A stretch of 64,000 nucleotides of DNA, taken from contig NZ_JAAXCM010000010.1 in assembly GCF_019734885.1 (NCBI RefSeq), forward strand, positions 1 to 64,000, read 5' to 3'. Under the pieces are notes generated by a model. It searched no databases, was not told the DNA's origin, and worked only from the letters and a program-made list of their open reading frames with translations. The position numbers and the translations under genes were made by a program. Shown piece after piece: positions 34,423-43,726 of the stretch (position 1 is the stretch's first letter; the number at the start of each line of letters is the position of its first letter). Source of the stretch: Pseudocoprococcus catus. GTDB lineage: Bacteria > Bacillota > Clostridia > Lachnospirales > Lachnospiraceae.

Positions 34423-34968
34423 ATGCCTTTACCAAAGCACAAAAAATATACGATTGATGATATTTTTGCCCTTCCAGAAGGAAAGCGTGCAGAACTGATT
34501 GACGGACAAATATATAATATGGCCCCACCAAGCCCATTTCATCAAAAATTAGTGATGGAACTTTCTGCCACTATACGAAATTATATCAAAAAGAACGGAG
34601 GCCCTTGTGAAGTTTATCCGGCACCTTTTGCAGTCTTTTTAAATCAGGACGCACACAATTACGTTGAACCTGATATTTCCGTTATCTGCCATCCTTCCAA
34701 CTTGGATGCCAGAGGTTATCAGGGTGCCCCCGATTTTATTATTGAAATCGTATCACCAAGCAGTCAACGCATGGATTATCTGACGAAGCTATTCAAATAC
34801 CGAACTGCCGGTGTCCGAGAATACTGGATTGTAAATCCACTCACACAAACGGTTCAAGTTTACTCCTTTGACGGGACCGAAGATTCCACGCAATATACAT
34901 TTGAACAGGAAATCCCTGTTACCATCTATCATGATTTAAAAATATGTATTTCAGAGCTTTTGAAATAA
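34423..34968 (+). CDS. Uma2-family (DUF820) PD-(D/E)XK endonuclease
   Basis: A 181-residue plus-strand gene. It shows 'YTIDDIFALPEGKRAELIDG', 'MAPPSPFHQKLVMELSATI', 'NYVEPDISVICHP', 'GAPDFIIEIVSPSSQRMDYL' and 'LFKYRTAGVREYWIVNP'. The E...D...E-x-V pattern is the restriction-endonuclease-like core of Uma2/DUF820 proteins. These are common in cyanobacteria and scattered in gut Firmicutes, and their role is unknown. TATAAT lies at 34370-34375, and AAAGGA precedes the ATG. It is alone between two minus-strand blocks and ends at a shared bidirectional terminator; horizontal acquisition is possible. Confidence 0.85.
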   Translation: MPLPKHKKYTIDDIFALPEGKRAELIDGQIYNMAPPSPFHQKLVMELSATIRNYIKKNGGPCEVYPAPFAVFLNQDAHNYVEPDISVICHPSNLDARGYQGAPDFIIEIVSPSSQRMDYLTKLFKYRTAGVREYWIVNPLTQTVQVYSFDGTEDSTQYTFEQEIPVTIYHDLKICISELLK

Positions 34969-34977
34969 CTCCAGATA

Positions 34978-35020
34978 AAAAGGCCCGGATTTCCCAAATG
35001 AAATCCGAGCCTTGCTTTTT
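34978..35020. terminator. Bidirectional terminator between Uma2 and GGGtGRT genes
   Basis: Arms ggcccggattt (34982-34992) and aaatccgagcc (35001-35011) form an 11-bp stem with one mismatch. A run of A lies on the left and T on the right, so it serves the converging genes on both strands. Confidence 0.8.
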
Positions 35021-35028
35021 AACATTTC

Positions 35029-36039
35029 TTAGAACTTGCCAGCTCTTGCTGCTTCCTCAACGCTTACCGCTACGGCTACTGTAGCGCCGACCATTGGGTT
35101 ATTGCCCATACCAATCAGACCCATCATTTCAACATGGGCCGGAACAGATGAAGAACCTGCGAACTGAGCATCAGAATGCATACGTCCCATTGTATCTGTC
35201 ATACCGTAAGAAGCAGGACCTGCAGCCATGTTGTCCGGATGAAGTGTACGGCCTGTACCGCCACCGGATGCAACGGAGAAGTATTTCTTACCCTGTTCGA
35301 TGCATTCTTTCTTGTATGTACCTGCTACAGGATGCTGGAATCTTGTAGGGTTTGTAGAATTACCGGTGATAGAAACACCTACGTTCTCGTGATGCATGAT
35401 TGCAACACCTTCCTGAACATCATCAGCACCATAACATTTAACAGATGCACGAAGGCCTGTTGAATATGGTTTTTCGTATACAACATTCAGTTTTGCAGCC
35501 TTATAATCATACTGTGTTTCAACAAATGTGAAACCGTTGATACGAGAAATGATCTGAGCAGCATCTTTGCCAAGACCGTTTAAGATAACACGAAGCGGTT
35601 TCTGACGAACTTTGTTTGCTTTCTCTGCGATACCGATGGCACCTTCTGCAGCTGCAAAGGATTCATGACCTGCCAGGAAACAGAAGCATTCTGTTTCTTC
35701 TTCAAGAAGCATCTTGCCAAGATTACCATGGCCAAGACCAACTTTACGATGATCTGCAACAGAACCCGGGATACAGAAAGCCTGAAGGCCTTCACCGATT
35801 GCTGCTGCTGCATCGGAAGCTTTGCGGCAACCCTTCTTGATTGCGATGGCAGCGCCAACTGTGTATGCCCAACATGCATTCTCGAAACAGATCGGCTGAA
35901 TCTTCTTTACCTGTTCGTATACATCAAGACCTGCGTCTTTTGTGATCTTCTCTGCTTCTTCGATAGAAGCGATACCGTAGCTATTTAAAACAGAATTGAT
36001 CTGGTCAATTCTTCTTTCATATGATTCGAATAAAGCCAT
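35029..36039 (-). CDS. GGGtGRT protein
   Basis: A 336-residue conserved protein carrying the family-naming motif in 'SVASGGGTGRTLHPDNMA'. Other conserved stretches are 'YTVGAAIAIKKGCRKASDAA', 'LGHGNLGKMLLEEETECFCF' and 'MGNNPMVGATVAVAVSVEEA'. The function is unproven. Its constant pairing with a NifU-like scaffold (here 6 bp upstream, same operon) points to Fe-S or redox metabolism in anaerobes. GAAAGGAG precedes the ATG. Its codon use looks biased toward a limited set, as in well-expressed genes. Confidence 0.9.
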   Translation of the reverse strand: MALFESYERRIDQINSVLNSYGIASIEEAEKITKDAGLDVYEQVKKIQPICFENACWAYTVGAAIAIKKGCRKASDAAAAIGEGLQAFCIPGSVADHRKVGLGHGNLGKMLLEEETECFCFLAGHESFAAAEGAIGIAEKANKVRQKPLRVILNGLGKDAAQIISRINGFTFVETQYDYKAAKLNVVYEKPYSTGLRASVKCYGADDVQEGVAIMHHENVGVSITGNSTNPTRFQHPVAGTYKKECIEQGKKYFSVASGGGTGRTLHPDNMAAGPASYGMTDTMGRMHSDAQFAGSSSVPAHVEMMGLIGMGNNPMVGATVAVAVSVEEAARAGKF

Positions 36040-36045
36040 TTTAGA

Positions 36046-36738
36046 TTACTCCTTTCTCGGGTCGATAATTTTAACTGCATCTGCTACACGGCCATACTGA
36101 CCTTTTGCTTTCTCCCATGCAGTATTAGGATCATCGCCATTCTTGATAAAGTCAGTCATCTTTCCAAGGCTTACAAACTGATAACCGATAACTTCGTCAT
36201 TCTCATCAAGGGCAAGGCCTGTAACATAACCTTCTGCCATCTCAAGATAACGAACACCTTTGGCCTTTGTACCATACATGGTACCAACCTGTGAACGGAG
36301 GCCTTTACCAAGGTCTTCAAGACCAGCACCAACTGCAAGACCATCATCAGAGAATGCACTCTGTGTTCTGCCATATACAATCTGAAGGAACAGCTCTCTC
36401 ATTGCTGTGTTAATTGCATCACAAACAAGGTCTGTGTTCAGAGCTTCCAGGATTGTCTTACCCTGTAAGATCTCAGCTGCCATTGCTGCAGAATGTGTCA
36501 TACCTGAACATCCGATTGTCTCAATTAAAGCTTCTTCTATAATACCCTCTTTCACGTTCAGTGTCAGCTTGCAGGCACCCTGCTGTGGTGCACACCAGCC
36601 AATACCGTGTGTAAAGCCGGAGATATCTTTAATTTCTTTGGAATGAACCCATTTGCCTTCTTCAGGAATTGGAGCAGGCTCATGTTTTGCGCCTTTAGCT
36701 ACAGGGCACATTAATTCTACTTCATGTGAATAAATCAT
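36046..36738 (-). CDS. IscU/NifU-like Fe-S scaffold protein (GGGtGRT partner)
   Basis: 230 residues with a NifU-N-like core: 'GACKLTLNVKEGIIEEALIE', 'TIGCSGMTHSAAMAAEILQG' and 'ALNTDLVCDAINTAMRELFL'. Cysteines occur at MCPVAKG, W-C-A-P, G-A-C-K, G-C-S-G and V-C-D. The spacing differs from the SufU encoded 8 kb away, so it is a different scaffold branch. It probably holds or transfers clusters for anaerobic enzymes with the GGGtGRT protein. The start has AAAGGAG, and a likely promoter stands at 36777-36804. Confidence 0.85.
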   Translation of the reverse strand: MIYSHEVELMCPVAKGAKHEPAPIPEEGKWVHSKEIKDISGFTHGIGWCAPQQGACKLTLNVKEGIIEEALIETIGCSGMTHSAAMAAEILQGKTILEALNTDLVCDAINTAMRELFLQIVYGRTQSAFSDDGLAVGAGLEDLGKGLRSQVGTMYGTKAKGVRYLEMAEGYVTGLALDENDEVIGYQFVSLGKMTDFIKNGDDPNTAWEKAKGQYGRVADAVKIIDPRKE

Positions 36739-36776
36739 TTTGTGACTCCTTTCAAATATGTATCATGCAAAATTAC

Positions 36777-36804
36777 ATCATATCTGCTACTATTTTCCCA
36801 TCAA
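36777..36804 (-). promoter_or_regulatory. Likely promoter of the scaffold-GGGtGRT operon
   Basis: Minus strand: TTGATG (36799-36804), 16 bp, TATGAT (36777-36782), about 40 bp before the ATG. The upstream gap to 36936 is AT-rich and otherwise empty. Confidence 0.55.
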
Positions 36805-36936
36805 TTCCCGATGAAGTCCAGTGTTTTTTGCTCATTTTTTTATTTTTGGCAACTTTGATAAACTTATGACAAAAACAGATTGTTCTTTCATCAATACATC
36901 TAATATTTATTATTGTCATAGCAATATGTAGAAAAA

Positions 36937-37860
36937 TCATAAAAAAACTGTATTGATATAGGTTAAAATCAGGGCGATTATCACAAAAAGTACACTAAAA
37001 ATATCTAAAATTCTTCCTTTGCTGCAGTCATTTTTCATAGTACGTCCATTGATACGAAAGGTACTGTAGATCAATATGCCATTAAAAAAAAGAAATACCG
37101 TCAACACAACGGCCATTGTTACCAACTGTCGGCATGATACTGCTGACAATGTCTGTGATACCGATTCCGTAGTCTTGGAAAGCTGCTGATTCACATTGCC
37201 GTATGATGTCATCATCCGATCAGCTATAAAATTGATGGTTACATTAAATCCATTCAGCAAAAAATGCATAAGCATGGATGTATAAATCGAACCGGTTGCC
37301 TCCACCATCAATGCAAATACAATTCCCAGATAGACAGCATACGGCATCTGATTGAAGTTCAGATGAAGAAGTCCGAAAATCAGCGCACTCAGAAAAATTC
37401 CTGCCTTCTTGGAATGATGTCGATAAGCACCGTACAAAATACCGCGACATAAAAATTCCTCATTCAATGCCGGCATCACTGCCATCACCAGAAGCATTGG
37501 AAAATATCCCAGTTTCATCATATACGGCATGACTGCTGCCACTTGATTTTTTACAAAAAGCATTGAGAAACTGTTCAGAATTGCTATCACCGGATAAGCC
37601 GAAATGATCACCGCAACAGCCATTTTGATGTTGGCATTGGATATCGGTACAAAAAGCATTCTTTCTGCTAATTGTTCCTGCTTCTTTCGACAGCAGACAA
37701 AGTACCGCAAACCACCGGGAAGGACAAGCATCACCTGCCCCATAAGCATATGAAATATAACATTTTTAATTGGTATCCACTGCATGAGCCACTGGTATCC
37801 CATATACAGTACAAATGTTACAATCAATATCAAATGGGCCTCTGTGATCCTCCTTTGCAT
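36937..37860 (-). CDS. CPBP-family (CAAX-like) intramembrane protease
   Basis: A 307-residue membrane protein with about eight hydrophobic segments. The CPBP catalytic motifs are 'MPALNEEFLCRGILYGAYRH' (EExxxR) and 'ALIFGLLHLNFNQMPYAVYL' (FxxxH), followed by a later Asn-containing helix ('HFLLNGFNVTINFIADR'). Members are glutamate-type intramembrane proteases or bacteriocin-immunity-like proteins; the substrate is unknown. It starts 1 bp after the LbH gene stop with GAGG upstream, so the two are probably co-transcribed. Confidence 0.88.
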   Translation of the reverse strand: MQRRITEAHLILIVTFVLYMGYQWLMQWIPIKNVIFHMLMGQVMLVLPGGLRYFVCCRKKQEQLAERMLFVPISNANIKMAVAVIISAYPVIAILNSFSMLFVKNQVAAVMPYMMKLGYFPMLLVMAVMPALNEEFLCRGILYGAYRHHSKKAGIFLSALIFGLLHLNFNQMPYAVYLGIVFALMVEATGSIYTSMLMHFLLNGFNVTINFIADRMMTSYGNVNQQLSKTTESVSQTLSAVSCRQLVTMAVVLTVFLFFNGILIYSTFRINGRTMKNDCSKGRILDIFSVLFVIIALILTYINTVFL

Positions 37861-37861
37861 G

Positions 37862-38533
37862 CTATGCCTCTTTCTTTACAATTCGATCCTGCGCTTTGAA
37901 TATATGAGCAGCCGGCACATAACCACGAACAGATGATGTTGGATAAACATTGACATTCGGTCCAAGCACTGTGCCTGGATTTAAAACACTGTTGCATCCT
38001 ACTTCAACACAATCTCCAAGCATCGCACCGAATTTCTTAAGACCGGTCTCAATGTTTCCTTCGCCTGTGTGTACAACAACCAGCTTTTTATCTGACTTCA
38101 CATTGGATGTAATAGAACCTGCTCCCATGTGTGCCTTAAATCCGAGAATAGAATCTCCCACATAATTATAGTGCGGTACCTGAACCTTATTGAAAAGAAT
38201 AACATTTTTAAGCTCTGTTGAATTACCCACAACGGCACCTTCACCTACAATGGCATTGCCTCTGATAAATGCACAATGTCTGACTTCTGCGCCTTTACCG
38301 ATGATAGCCGGTCCATGGATATAAGCAGACGGGAAAACAACCGCATCCTTTGCAACCCATACATCATCACCTCTGTACTCATATTCTTCTTCCGACAGTG
38401 TCGGCCCCAGTTTCTTAATGAATTCACCAATTTTTGGAAGTACTTCCCATGGATAGGTGACTGAAGATAATAATTCTTCTGCAATAGTTTCTGATAATGT
38501 GTACATGTTCGCAATTTTTAAACCTTCATACAT
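37862..38533 (-). CDS. Left-handed beta-helix nucleotidyl/acyltransferase-like protein (GlmU C-terminal type)
   Basis: 223 residues made largely of hexapeptide repeats: 'VVFPSAYIHGPAIIGKGAEV', 'GNAIVGEGAVVGNSTELKNV', 'HYNYVGDSILGFKAHMGAGS' and 'VEVGCNSVLNPGTVLGPNVN'. It resembles the acetyltransferase half of GlmU. Such proteins are often named UDP-N-acetylglucosamine pyrophosphorylase, but no pyrophosphorylase (Rossmann) domain is present, so that name overstates it. A sugar-1-phosphate acyltransferase role in envelope precursor synthesis is plausible. AAGGAGG precedes the ATG. It follows topB by 13 bp. Confidence 0.8.
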   Translation of the reverse strand: MYEGLKIANMYTLSETIAEELLSSVTYPWEVLPKIGEFIKKLGPTLSEEEYEYRGDDVWVAKDAVVFPSAYIHGPAIIGKGAEVRHCAFIRGNAIVGEGAVVGNSTELKNVILFNKVQVPHYNYVGDSILGFKAHMGAGSITSNVKSDKKLVVVHTGEGNIETGLKKFGAMLGDCVEVGCNSVLNPGTVLGPNVNVYPTSSVRGYVPAAHIFKAQDRIVKKEA

Positions 38534-38546
38534 ATTGATTGCCTCC

Positions 38547-40688
38547 TTATTGACCTGATGACAACGACTCTGCTGTCACTTTCTCTGTATTTTGCTCTGT
38601 ATCTGCTGATACTTTCTTGCCGGCCGAATCCTTATCTTCCGGCGCTTTCTTTGATGTTTTCCTTTTTGCCGCAGGCCGCTGTTCTTTCTTATAAAATACA
38701 GCACACCGGTCATAATTTCCCCTTAGCTGGTACTGATTATGCAGAACCATGACTCTGCCTGTACGATCTGAAATAAATCTTTCCAGTTTCTCCATATAGA
38801 TATCTGATGTAATGCTTCCCTCAGCTACATAAGTCAGCCCCTTCTCCCAGCTGGCAGTCAGTTCAGGATTCAGCAGTGAACGTATTGAATTGTCTACAAC
38901 CTCATAAACCATTTCACCAAGCTGTGTCGGTGTCACGATCTGAGTCTTCTTATTCAGTGACAGATAACGGATCGTGACGAGTTTTTTGAGGATTTCTGCA
39001 CGAGTTGCGCTGGTTCCGATGCCTGAACCTTTGATCTGTGCACGCAGCTCCTCATCTTCGATCAGCTGTCCCGCATTCTCCATAGCCAGAATCAGAGATC
39101 CTGAATTATAGCGTTTTGGCGGAGAAGTTTCTCCTTCTTTGATCATCAGCTTCTTCACCGGCAGGCGTGACCCCTTTTTCAGATTCTTCAGCATATCCAG
39201 AAATGCTGCATCGCACCCCACATCTTCAGTTTCATCCTCTTTCTGGGACTGTGTATTTTGTACCTTCTTTGGCATACCGGCTACTTTCAGATATCCCTCT
39301 TCTGTCAGGACTTTGAAACTGGCATAAAAACTTTCCGTACGGATCTTTAATGTCATAGACAGCTTTCTATACTGTGCAGGCGGGTAAAAGATACTGAGAA
39401 AACGTCTGCATATAGCTTCATAAACACTTCGAGACTGCGGATGAAGACTCCGAAGTGCCCCCAATCCCTGACCTGTAGGAATAATCGCATAATGATCCGT
39501 GATTTGCTTATCATTGGTATATCTTGTAGACGCAATATTCTTATAGCTTCCCATAGCCAGGACTTCATCTGCAAAGGTCGAAAAATCCGGTACCTGCTTC
39601 AAGCCACTGATATTTCTGCTGATCTCTTTCGCAACAGCTGTCGAAAGCACTCTGGCATCCGTTCTCGGATAAGTTACTAGTTTCTTCTCATACAGCTCCT
39701 GAACGATTTTCAATGTCTCATCCGGGCTAATCTTGAACATACGTGAACAGTCATTCTGAAGTTCCGCCAGATTATATAAAAGCGGCGGATTCTTTTTCTC
39801 TGTCTTTCTCTCAATAGCAGTAACCTCCGCCTCCATAGGCTGCACGCGTTCAATATAAGTTATCAGCTTAGCCGCATCTTCCTTTGTTTTGAAACCATTT
39901 TCCTTATATAAGACCGGCTTCTGCCAGGCAACAGATTCTTCTGTCACACGCCATTCTGCTTCCACTTCCCGCCCCATCACATCGGCAGCGGCCAATACAC
40001 GGTAAAATGGGGTCTTTACAAAATATCGTATTTCCCGCTCACGCCTCACAACCATCCCAAGTACGCAGGTCATCACACGGCCAACAGAAATGACCGTATA
40101 CTTTGTACCCAGATAGTTGGACATAGACTGACCATACTTCAAAGTCAGAAGTCTTGAAAAATTAATGCCCATCAGATAGTCTTCTTTGGCTCTCAGATAA
40201 GCCACATCAGCCAGATGATCATACTCTGCCAAAGGTTTTGCTTCCCGGATACCCCTTAAAATTTCTTCTTCAGTCTGAGAATCAATCCAGACTCTTCTCT
40301 TATCCTTGTCCCCAACATGAGCCATCTGATCTACCAGACGGTAAATGTATTCTCCTTCTCTTCCCGAGTCGGTACAGACATAGATGCAAGTCACATCTTC
40401 TCTATTTAATAAACGTTCCACAATGTGAAACTGCTTCTTTACGTCATCAATTAATTCATATTTAAATTCTTCAGGTAAAAACGGCAATGTATCCAAAGAC
40501 CATTTTTTGAGTTTCGGATCATAAACTTCCGGATAACTCATTGTCACCAGATGCCCGACACACCATGTCACAACGGCATCAGCTGATTCAAGATAACCAT
40601 CAGCCGCACGCCCGCTGACATTCAAAACTTTTGCAAATTCTTTGGCCACACTGGGTTTTTCTGCTATATATAACGATTTACACTGCAC
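38547..40688 (-). CDS. topB: DNA topoisomerase III
   Basis: A 713-residue type IA topoisomerase. The N-terminal TOPRIM has 'LYIAEKPSVAKEFAKVLN' and 'VCTDSGREGEYIYRLVD'. The catalytic tyrosine lies in 'KKLVTYPRTDARVLS', and 'SGIGTSATRAEILKKL' follows in the cleavage core. The C-terminal tail is Lys/Ala-rich without zinc fingers, as in Firmicutes TopB. It relaxes and decatenates single-stranded regions of DNA. The start is a GTG with GGAG eight bases upstream. A TTGACA at 40761-40766 with an extended -10-like TGTGATAAC is the likely promoter. Confidence 0.93.
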   Translation of the reverse strand: MQCKSLYIAEKPSVAKEFAKVLNVSGRAADGYLESADAVVTWCVGHLVTMSYPEVYDPKLKKWSLDTLPFLPEEFKYELIDDVKKQFHIVERLLNREDVTCIYVCTDSGREGEYIYRLVDQMAHVGDKDKRRVWIDSQTEEEILRGIREAKPLAEYDHLADVAYLRAKEDYLMGINFSRLLTLKYGQSMSNYLGTKYTVISVGRVMTCVLGMVVRREREIRYFVKTPFYRVLAAADVMGREVEAEWRVTEESVAWQKPVLYKENGFKTKEDAAKLITYIERVQPMEAEVTAIERKTEKKNPPLLYNLAELQNDCSRMFKISPDETLKIVQELYEKKLVTYPRTDARVLSTAVAKEISRNISGLKQVPDFSTFADEVLAMGSYKNIASTRYTNDKQITDHYAIIPTGQGLGALRSLHPQSRSVYEAICRRFLSIFYPPAQYRKLSMTLKIRTESFYASFKVLTEEGYLKVAGMPKKVQNTQSQKEDETEDVGCDAAFLDMLKNLKKGSRLPVKKLMIKEGETSPPKRYNSGSLILAMENAGQLIEDEELRAQIKGSGIGTSATRAEILKKLVTIRYLSLNKKTQIVTPTQLGEMVYEVVDNSIRSLLNPELTASWEKGLTYVAEGSITSDIYMEKLERFISDRTGRVMVLHNQYQLRGNYDRCAVFYKKEQRPAAKRKTSKKAPEDKDSAGKKVSADTEQNTEKVTAESLSSGQ

Positions 40689-40881
40689 ACTTTATTCTCC
40701 GTAAATTTTATTCTTGCTATTTTATCATTTCTTTCTGGTTATCACATATTTTCCGGCAATTGTCAAGTAGTGAAAAATTTTTCCGCATATCTTTATGTTC
40801 ATGCTATAATAAAATCAGCTGAATTCTGATAGAAAGGAATCAGACAACAGTTAATTATCATCCATTACAAGGAGGTTTATC

Positions 40882-41517
40882 ATGACACCCAAACAACAAT
40901 ATTATAAAAATCTTGCAGATACTATGATTTCTCATCTCGAAAAACGAGGCTTTGAAGCCAGCTTCGTACCTGACAGACAAGCAGCACTTGAAGCCATCAT
41001 GCCTTACCTTACCAATGGCAATACTGTCTCCTGCGGTGGTTCCATCACACTTAATGAAATTGGTTTCAATTCCGCTGTGAAGGATGCCAACTGCACTTTT
41101 CTGGACAGAACCACAGCCAAAACACCTGAAGAAAAGGATGCCCTTTATTCCAAAGTTGCCGTCTGCGATTACTATTTCATGAGTACCAATGCTATCACAA
41201 CAGACGGACTTCTAGTGAACATTGATGGAACCGGCAATCGCGTTGCTTCCCTCATCCATGGTCCTAAAAATGTGATCATTATCACAGGTATGAATAAGGT
41301 CTGTCCGGATCTGGATTCAGCATATAAACGTGTAAAGCTCTCTGCTGCACCGCCGAATACCGTCCGTCTGGATAAAAAAACACCTTGCGCTGTAACCGGC
41401 AAATGTGCTGACTGTCTGAGTCCTGACTGCATATGTACACATACTGTTATCACCCGCCGTTCCAATATTCCGGGAAGAATCAAGATTCTCCTTGTAGGTG
41501 AAGAACTTGGATACTAA
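40882..41517 (+). CDS. LUD-domain (LutC/YkgG-like) protein
   Basis: A 211-residue LUD domain protein. It has 'VSCGGSITLNEIGFNSAVKD', 'YFMSTNAITTDGLLVNIDGT', 'GNRVASLIHGPKNVIIITGM' and a C-terminal cysteine cluster 'GKCADCLSPDCICTHTVI'. Relatives include LutC of the lactate-oxidation complex, but neither lutA nor lutB is nearby, so lactate use is not supported here. The four cysteines suggest metal binding. AAGGAGG precedes the ATG, and TATAAT lies at 40805-40810. The Cof-type phosphatase gene follows directly. Confidence 0.85.
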   Translation: MTPKQQYYKNLADTMISHLEKRGFEASFVPDRQAALEAIMPYLTNGNTVSCGGSITLNEIGFNSAVKDANCTFLDRTTAKTPEEKDALYSKVAVCDYYFMSTNAITTDGLLVNIDGTGNRVASLIHGPKNVIIITGMNKVCPDLDSAYKRVKLSAAPPNTVRLDKKTPCAVTGKCADCLSPDCICTHTVITRRSNIPGRIKILLVGEELGY

Positions 41518-41518
41518 A

Positions 41519-42310
41519 ATGCAGCCGCAGTTACTTTTCTTTGATATCGACGGAACTTTACTCTCCAATGTTACACACCAAATTCCCGAAAGTGCCCTCA
41601 ATGCAATTGCTGCTGCCCAAAAGAACGGTCATCTGGCATTTATCAATACAGGGCGAACATTCCGAACCATGCCTGCCTTCCTGAAAGATCTGGGATTTGA
41701 TGGTTTTCTCTGCGGCTGCGGCACAAGAATTGTCTGCCACGGTGAAACCTTGCTGGCTCATTCTCTTTCCGAAGAGGAACGTAGCCGCATCATTGATCTG
41801 ATAAAAGAATGGCAGATCGAAGCCTTTCTGGAAGGCTCTGAGGATGTCTACTGTCAACGCAGCGATTATCGGCAGAAAGTCATGAATATCGTCCGCGCAT
41901 CCTTCAACAAAAAAGGGCTGGGACTTTCTAAATTTATAGAAGACCGTAATTTCGTCTTTGATAAATTTGTCTTTGTCTCCGACAACCCTGCCAATTCAGA
42001 TGCATTTATCCGACGCATTACATCTTTTATAGATGTTATTGATCGCGGCAAAGGCATGTATGAATGTGTACCGAAAGGTTTTTCTAAAGCTTCCGCCATG
42101 CAGCTTCTGTCCGAACATCTGAATATCTCCATGGACAATACATGGGCCTTCGGTGACAGCAGCAATGACTTGCCGATGTTTGAAGTAGCTGCTCACGGCA
42201 TTGCCATGGGGGATCATTCTTCCGTCCTTGAACCATTTTCAGAAATGATCACAGATACGGTGGACAATGATGGCATCGCCAAAGCACTTTCGCATTTCGG
42301 ACTGATTTAA
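41519..42310 (+). CDS. Cof-type HAD-IIB phosphatase
   Basis: About 263 residues with HAD motifs 'LLFFDIDGTLLS' (nucleophile Asp), 'INTGR', a C2B-type cap, 'KGMYECVPKGFSKASAM' and 'AFGDSSNDLPMFEVAAHGIA'. Cof-type enzymes dephosphorylate sugar phosphates, nucleotides or flavin precursors; the substrate is not predictable. The ATG at 41519, one base after the LUD stop, matches the usual HAD N-terminus. A GTG at 41498 inside the LUD gene is an alternative. The two-gene unit ends at a very strong terminator. Confidence 0.88.
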   Translation: MQPQLLFFDIDGTLLSNVTHQIPESALNAIAAAQKNGHLAFINTGRTFRTMPAFLKDLGFDGFLCGCGTRIVCHGETLLAHSLSEEERSRIIDLIKEWQIEAFLEGSEDVYCQRSDYRQKVMNIVRASFNKKGLGLSKFIEDRNFVFDKFVFVSDNPANSDAFIRRITSFIDVIDRGKGMYECVPKGFSKASAMQLLSEHLNISMDNTWAFGDSSNDLPMFEVAAHGIAMGDHSSVLEPFSEMITDTVDNDGIAKALSHFGLI

Positions 42311-42336
42311 ATTATCCATAACCCCTTCGATGCACC

Positions 42337-42383
42337 AAAGGGGCTGATGCGGATAGAAATATCCGCATCAGCCCCTTTTTGAC
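42337..42383. terminator. Strong bidirectional terminator between Cof hydrolase and glyA
   Basis: A perfect 19-bp stem (42337-42355 with 42360-42378) is capped by a GAAA tetraloop. T follows on the right and A precedes on the left, so it serves the converging genes on both strands. Confidence 0.9.
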
Positions 42384-42400
42384 AAATTGAACATCAGATA

Positions 42401-43639
42401 TTATTCATACAGCGGATGTTTATCTGTCAGTGATTTTACAATAGCCATTGCTTTATCTTTGTTTCCGTCGAAATCTTTTAAGGTTAATGCAATCGCTTCT
42501 GCAATCTGATCCATATCCTCTGCATCAAAGCCTCTAGTTGTTGCAGCTGGTGTACCAAGTCTTAAACCACTTGTAACAAATGGAGACTGTGGATCATTTG
42601 GAATGGTATTCTTATTGCATGTGATATGAACTTCATCAAGCATCTTCTCAGCCTGTTTACCTGTAAGTCCAAGATTCTGAAGATCAACCAGCATCAGATG
42701 ATTATCTGTACCACCGGATACGATTGTGATACCTCTCTTCATCAGACCATTAGCCAGTGCCTGTGCATTCACAAGAATCTGTTTCTGATAATCCTTGAAA
42801 TCATCACTGAGTGCTTCTTTTAATGCAACTGCCTTTGCTGCAATCACATGCATCAGAGGGCCGCCCTGTGTACCTGGGAAAATAGCTGAATTCAATTTCT
42901 TTGCATATTCCTCTGTACCGCAAAGGATCATACCACCTCTTGGACCACGAAGTGTCTTATGAGTGGTTGTTGTAACAACATGTGCATAAGGGATTGGACT
43001 TGGATGAAGACCGGCAGCCACAAGACCGGCGATATGTGCAATATCAACCATCAGGATTGCATTGACCTTATCTGCAATCTCTCTGAATCTCTTGAAATCG
43101 ATTGTTCTGCAGTATGCACTGGCACCTGCTACAATCAGTTTTGGCTGACATTCAAGGGCAATTCTTTCTACTTCATCATAATCGATAAAACCTTTTTCAT
43201 TGACACCGTAAGGTACGCAATGGAAATACTTGCCGGAGAAGTTCGCTGAGCTTCCGTGTGACAAATGTCCGCCCTGATCCAGAGCCATACCCATAAATGT
43301 ATCGCCCGGTTTCAGAAATGCCTGGAAAACTGCCATATTGGCCTGAGCACCTGAATGTGGCTGAACATTCGCATAAGCAGCACCAAATAACTTCTTTGCC
43401 CGTTCAATTGCAAGATTTTCTACAATATCCACATACTGACATCCACCATAATATCTCTTGCCCGGATAACCTTCTGCGTATTTATTGGTCAGAGGACTTC
43501 CCATTGCTGCCATAACGGCTTTACTTACAAAGTTTTCTGATGCGATCAGCTCGATATTCTGGTTCTGTCTTCCTTTTTCTAACTGGATAGCTTCTGCAAT
43601 CTCGCTATCTACAGCCTGAATTTCATCAAATGTGTACAT
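42401..43639 (-). CDS. glyA: Serine hydroxymethyltransferase
   Basis: A 412-residue PLP enzyme converting serine and tetrahydrofolate to glycine and methylene-tetrahydrofolate. It shows '[20 protein letters not shown]', '[20 protein letters not shown]', '[17 protein letters not shown]', '[18 protein letters not shown]' and the PLP-lysine motif '[19 protein letters not shown]'. Length is normal. AAAGGAGG precedes the ATG. It follows aspS by 87 bp with a GC-rich hairpin (43664-43688) lacking a T run, so hisS-aspS-glyA may be one transcript. A terminator lies behind. Confidence 0.97.
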   Translation of the reverse strand: MYTFDEIQAVDSEIAEAIQLEKGRQNQNIELIASENFVSKAVMAAMGSPLTNKYAEGYPGKRYYGGCQYVDIVENLAIERAKKLFGAAYANVQPHSGAQANMAVFQAFLKPGDTFMGMALDQGGHLSHGSSANFSGKYFHCVPYGVNEKGFIDYDEVERIALECQPKLIVAGASAYCRTIDFKRFREIADKVNAILMVDIAHIAGLVAAGLHPSPIPYAHVVTTTTHKTLRGPRGGMILCGTEEYAKKLNSAIFPGTQGGPLMHVIAAKAVALKEALSDDFKDYQKQILVNAQALANGLMKRGITIVSGGTDNHLMLVDLQNLGLTGKQAEKMLDEVHITCNKNTIPNDPQSPFVTSGLRLGTPAATTRGFDAEDMDQIAEAIALTLKDFDGNKDKAMAIVKSLTDKHPLYE

Positions 43640-43726
43640 TTCGCACTACCTCCTTTGTTGTCTGCGGGAGCGCAATGCACTCCCCCGCTTACCCTTTATG
43701 TCATTTATAAAAAATGTAAATAACCT

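Noticed and set aside
40882-41517. Lactate utilisation operon
   Set aside because: Only a LUD-domain gene is present; no lutA- or lutB-like gene adjoins it, so lactate oxidation is not supported.
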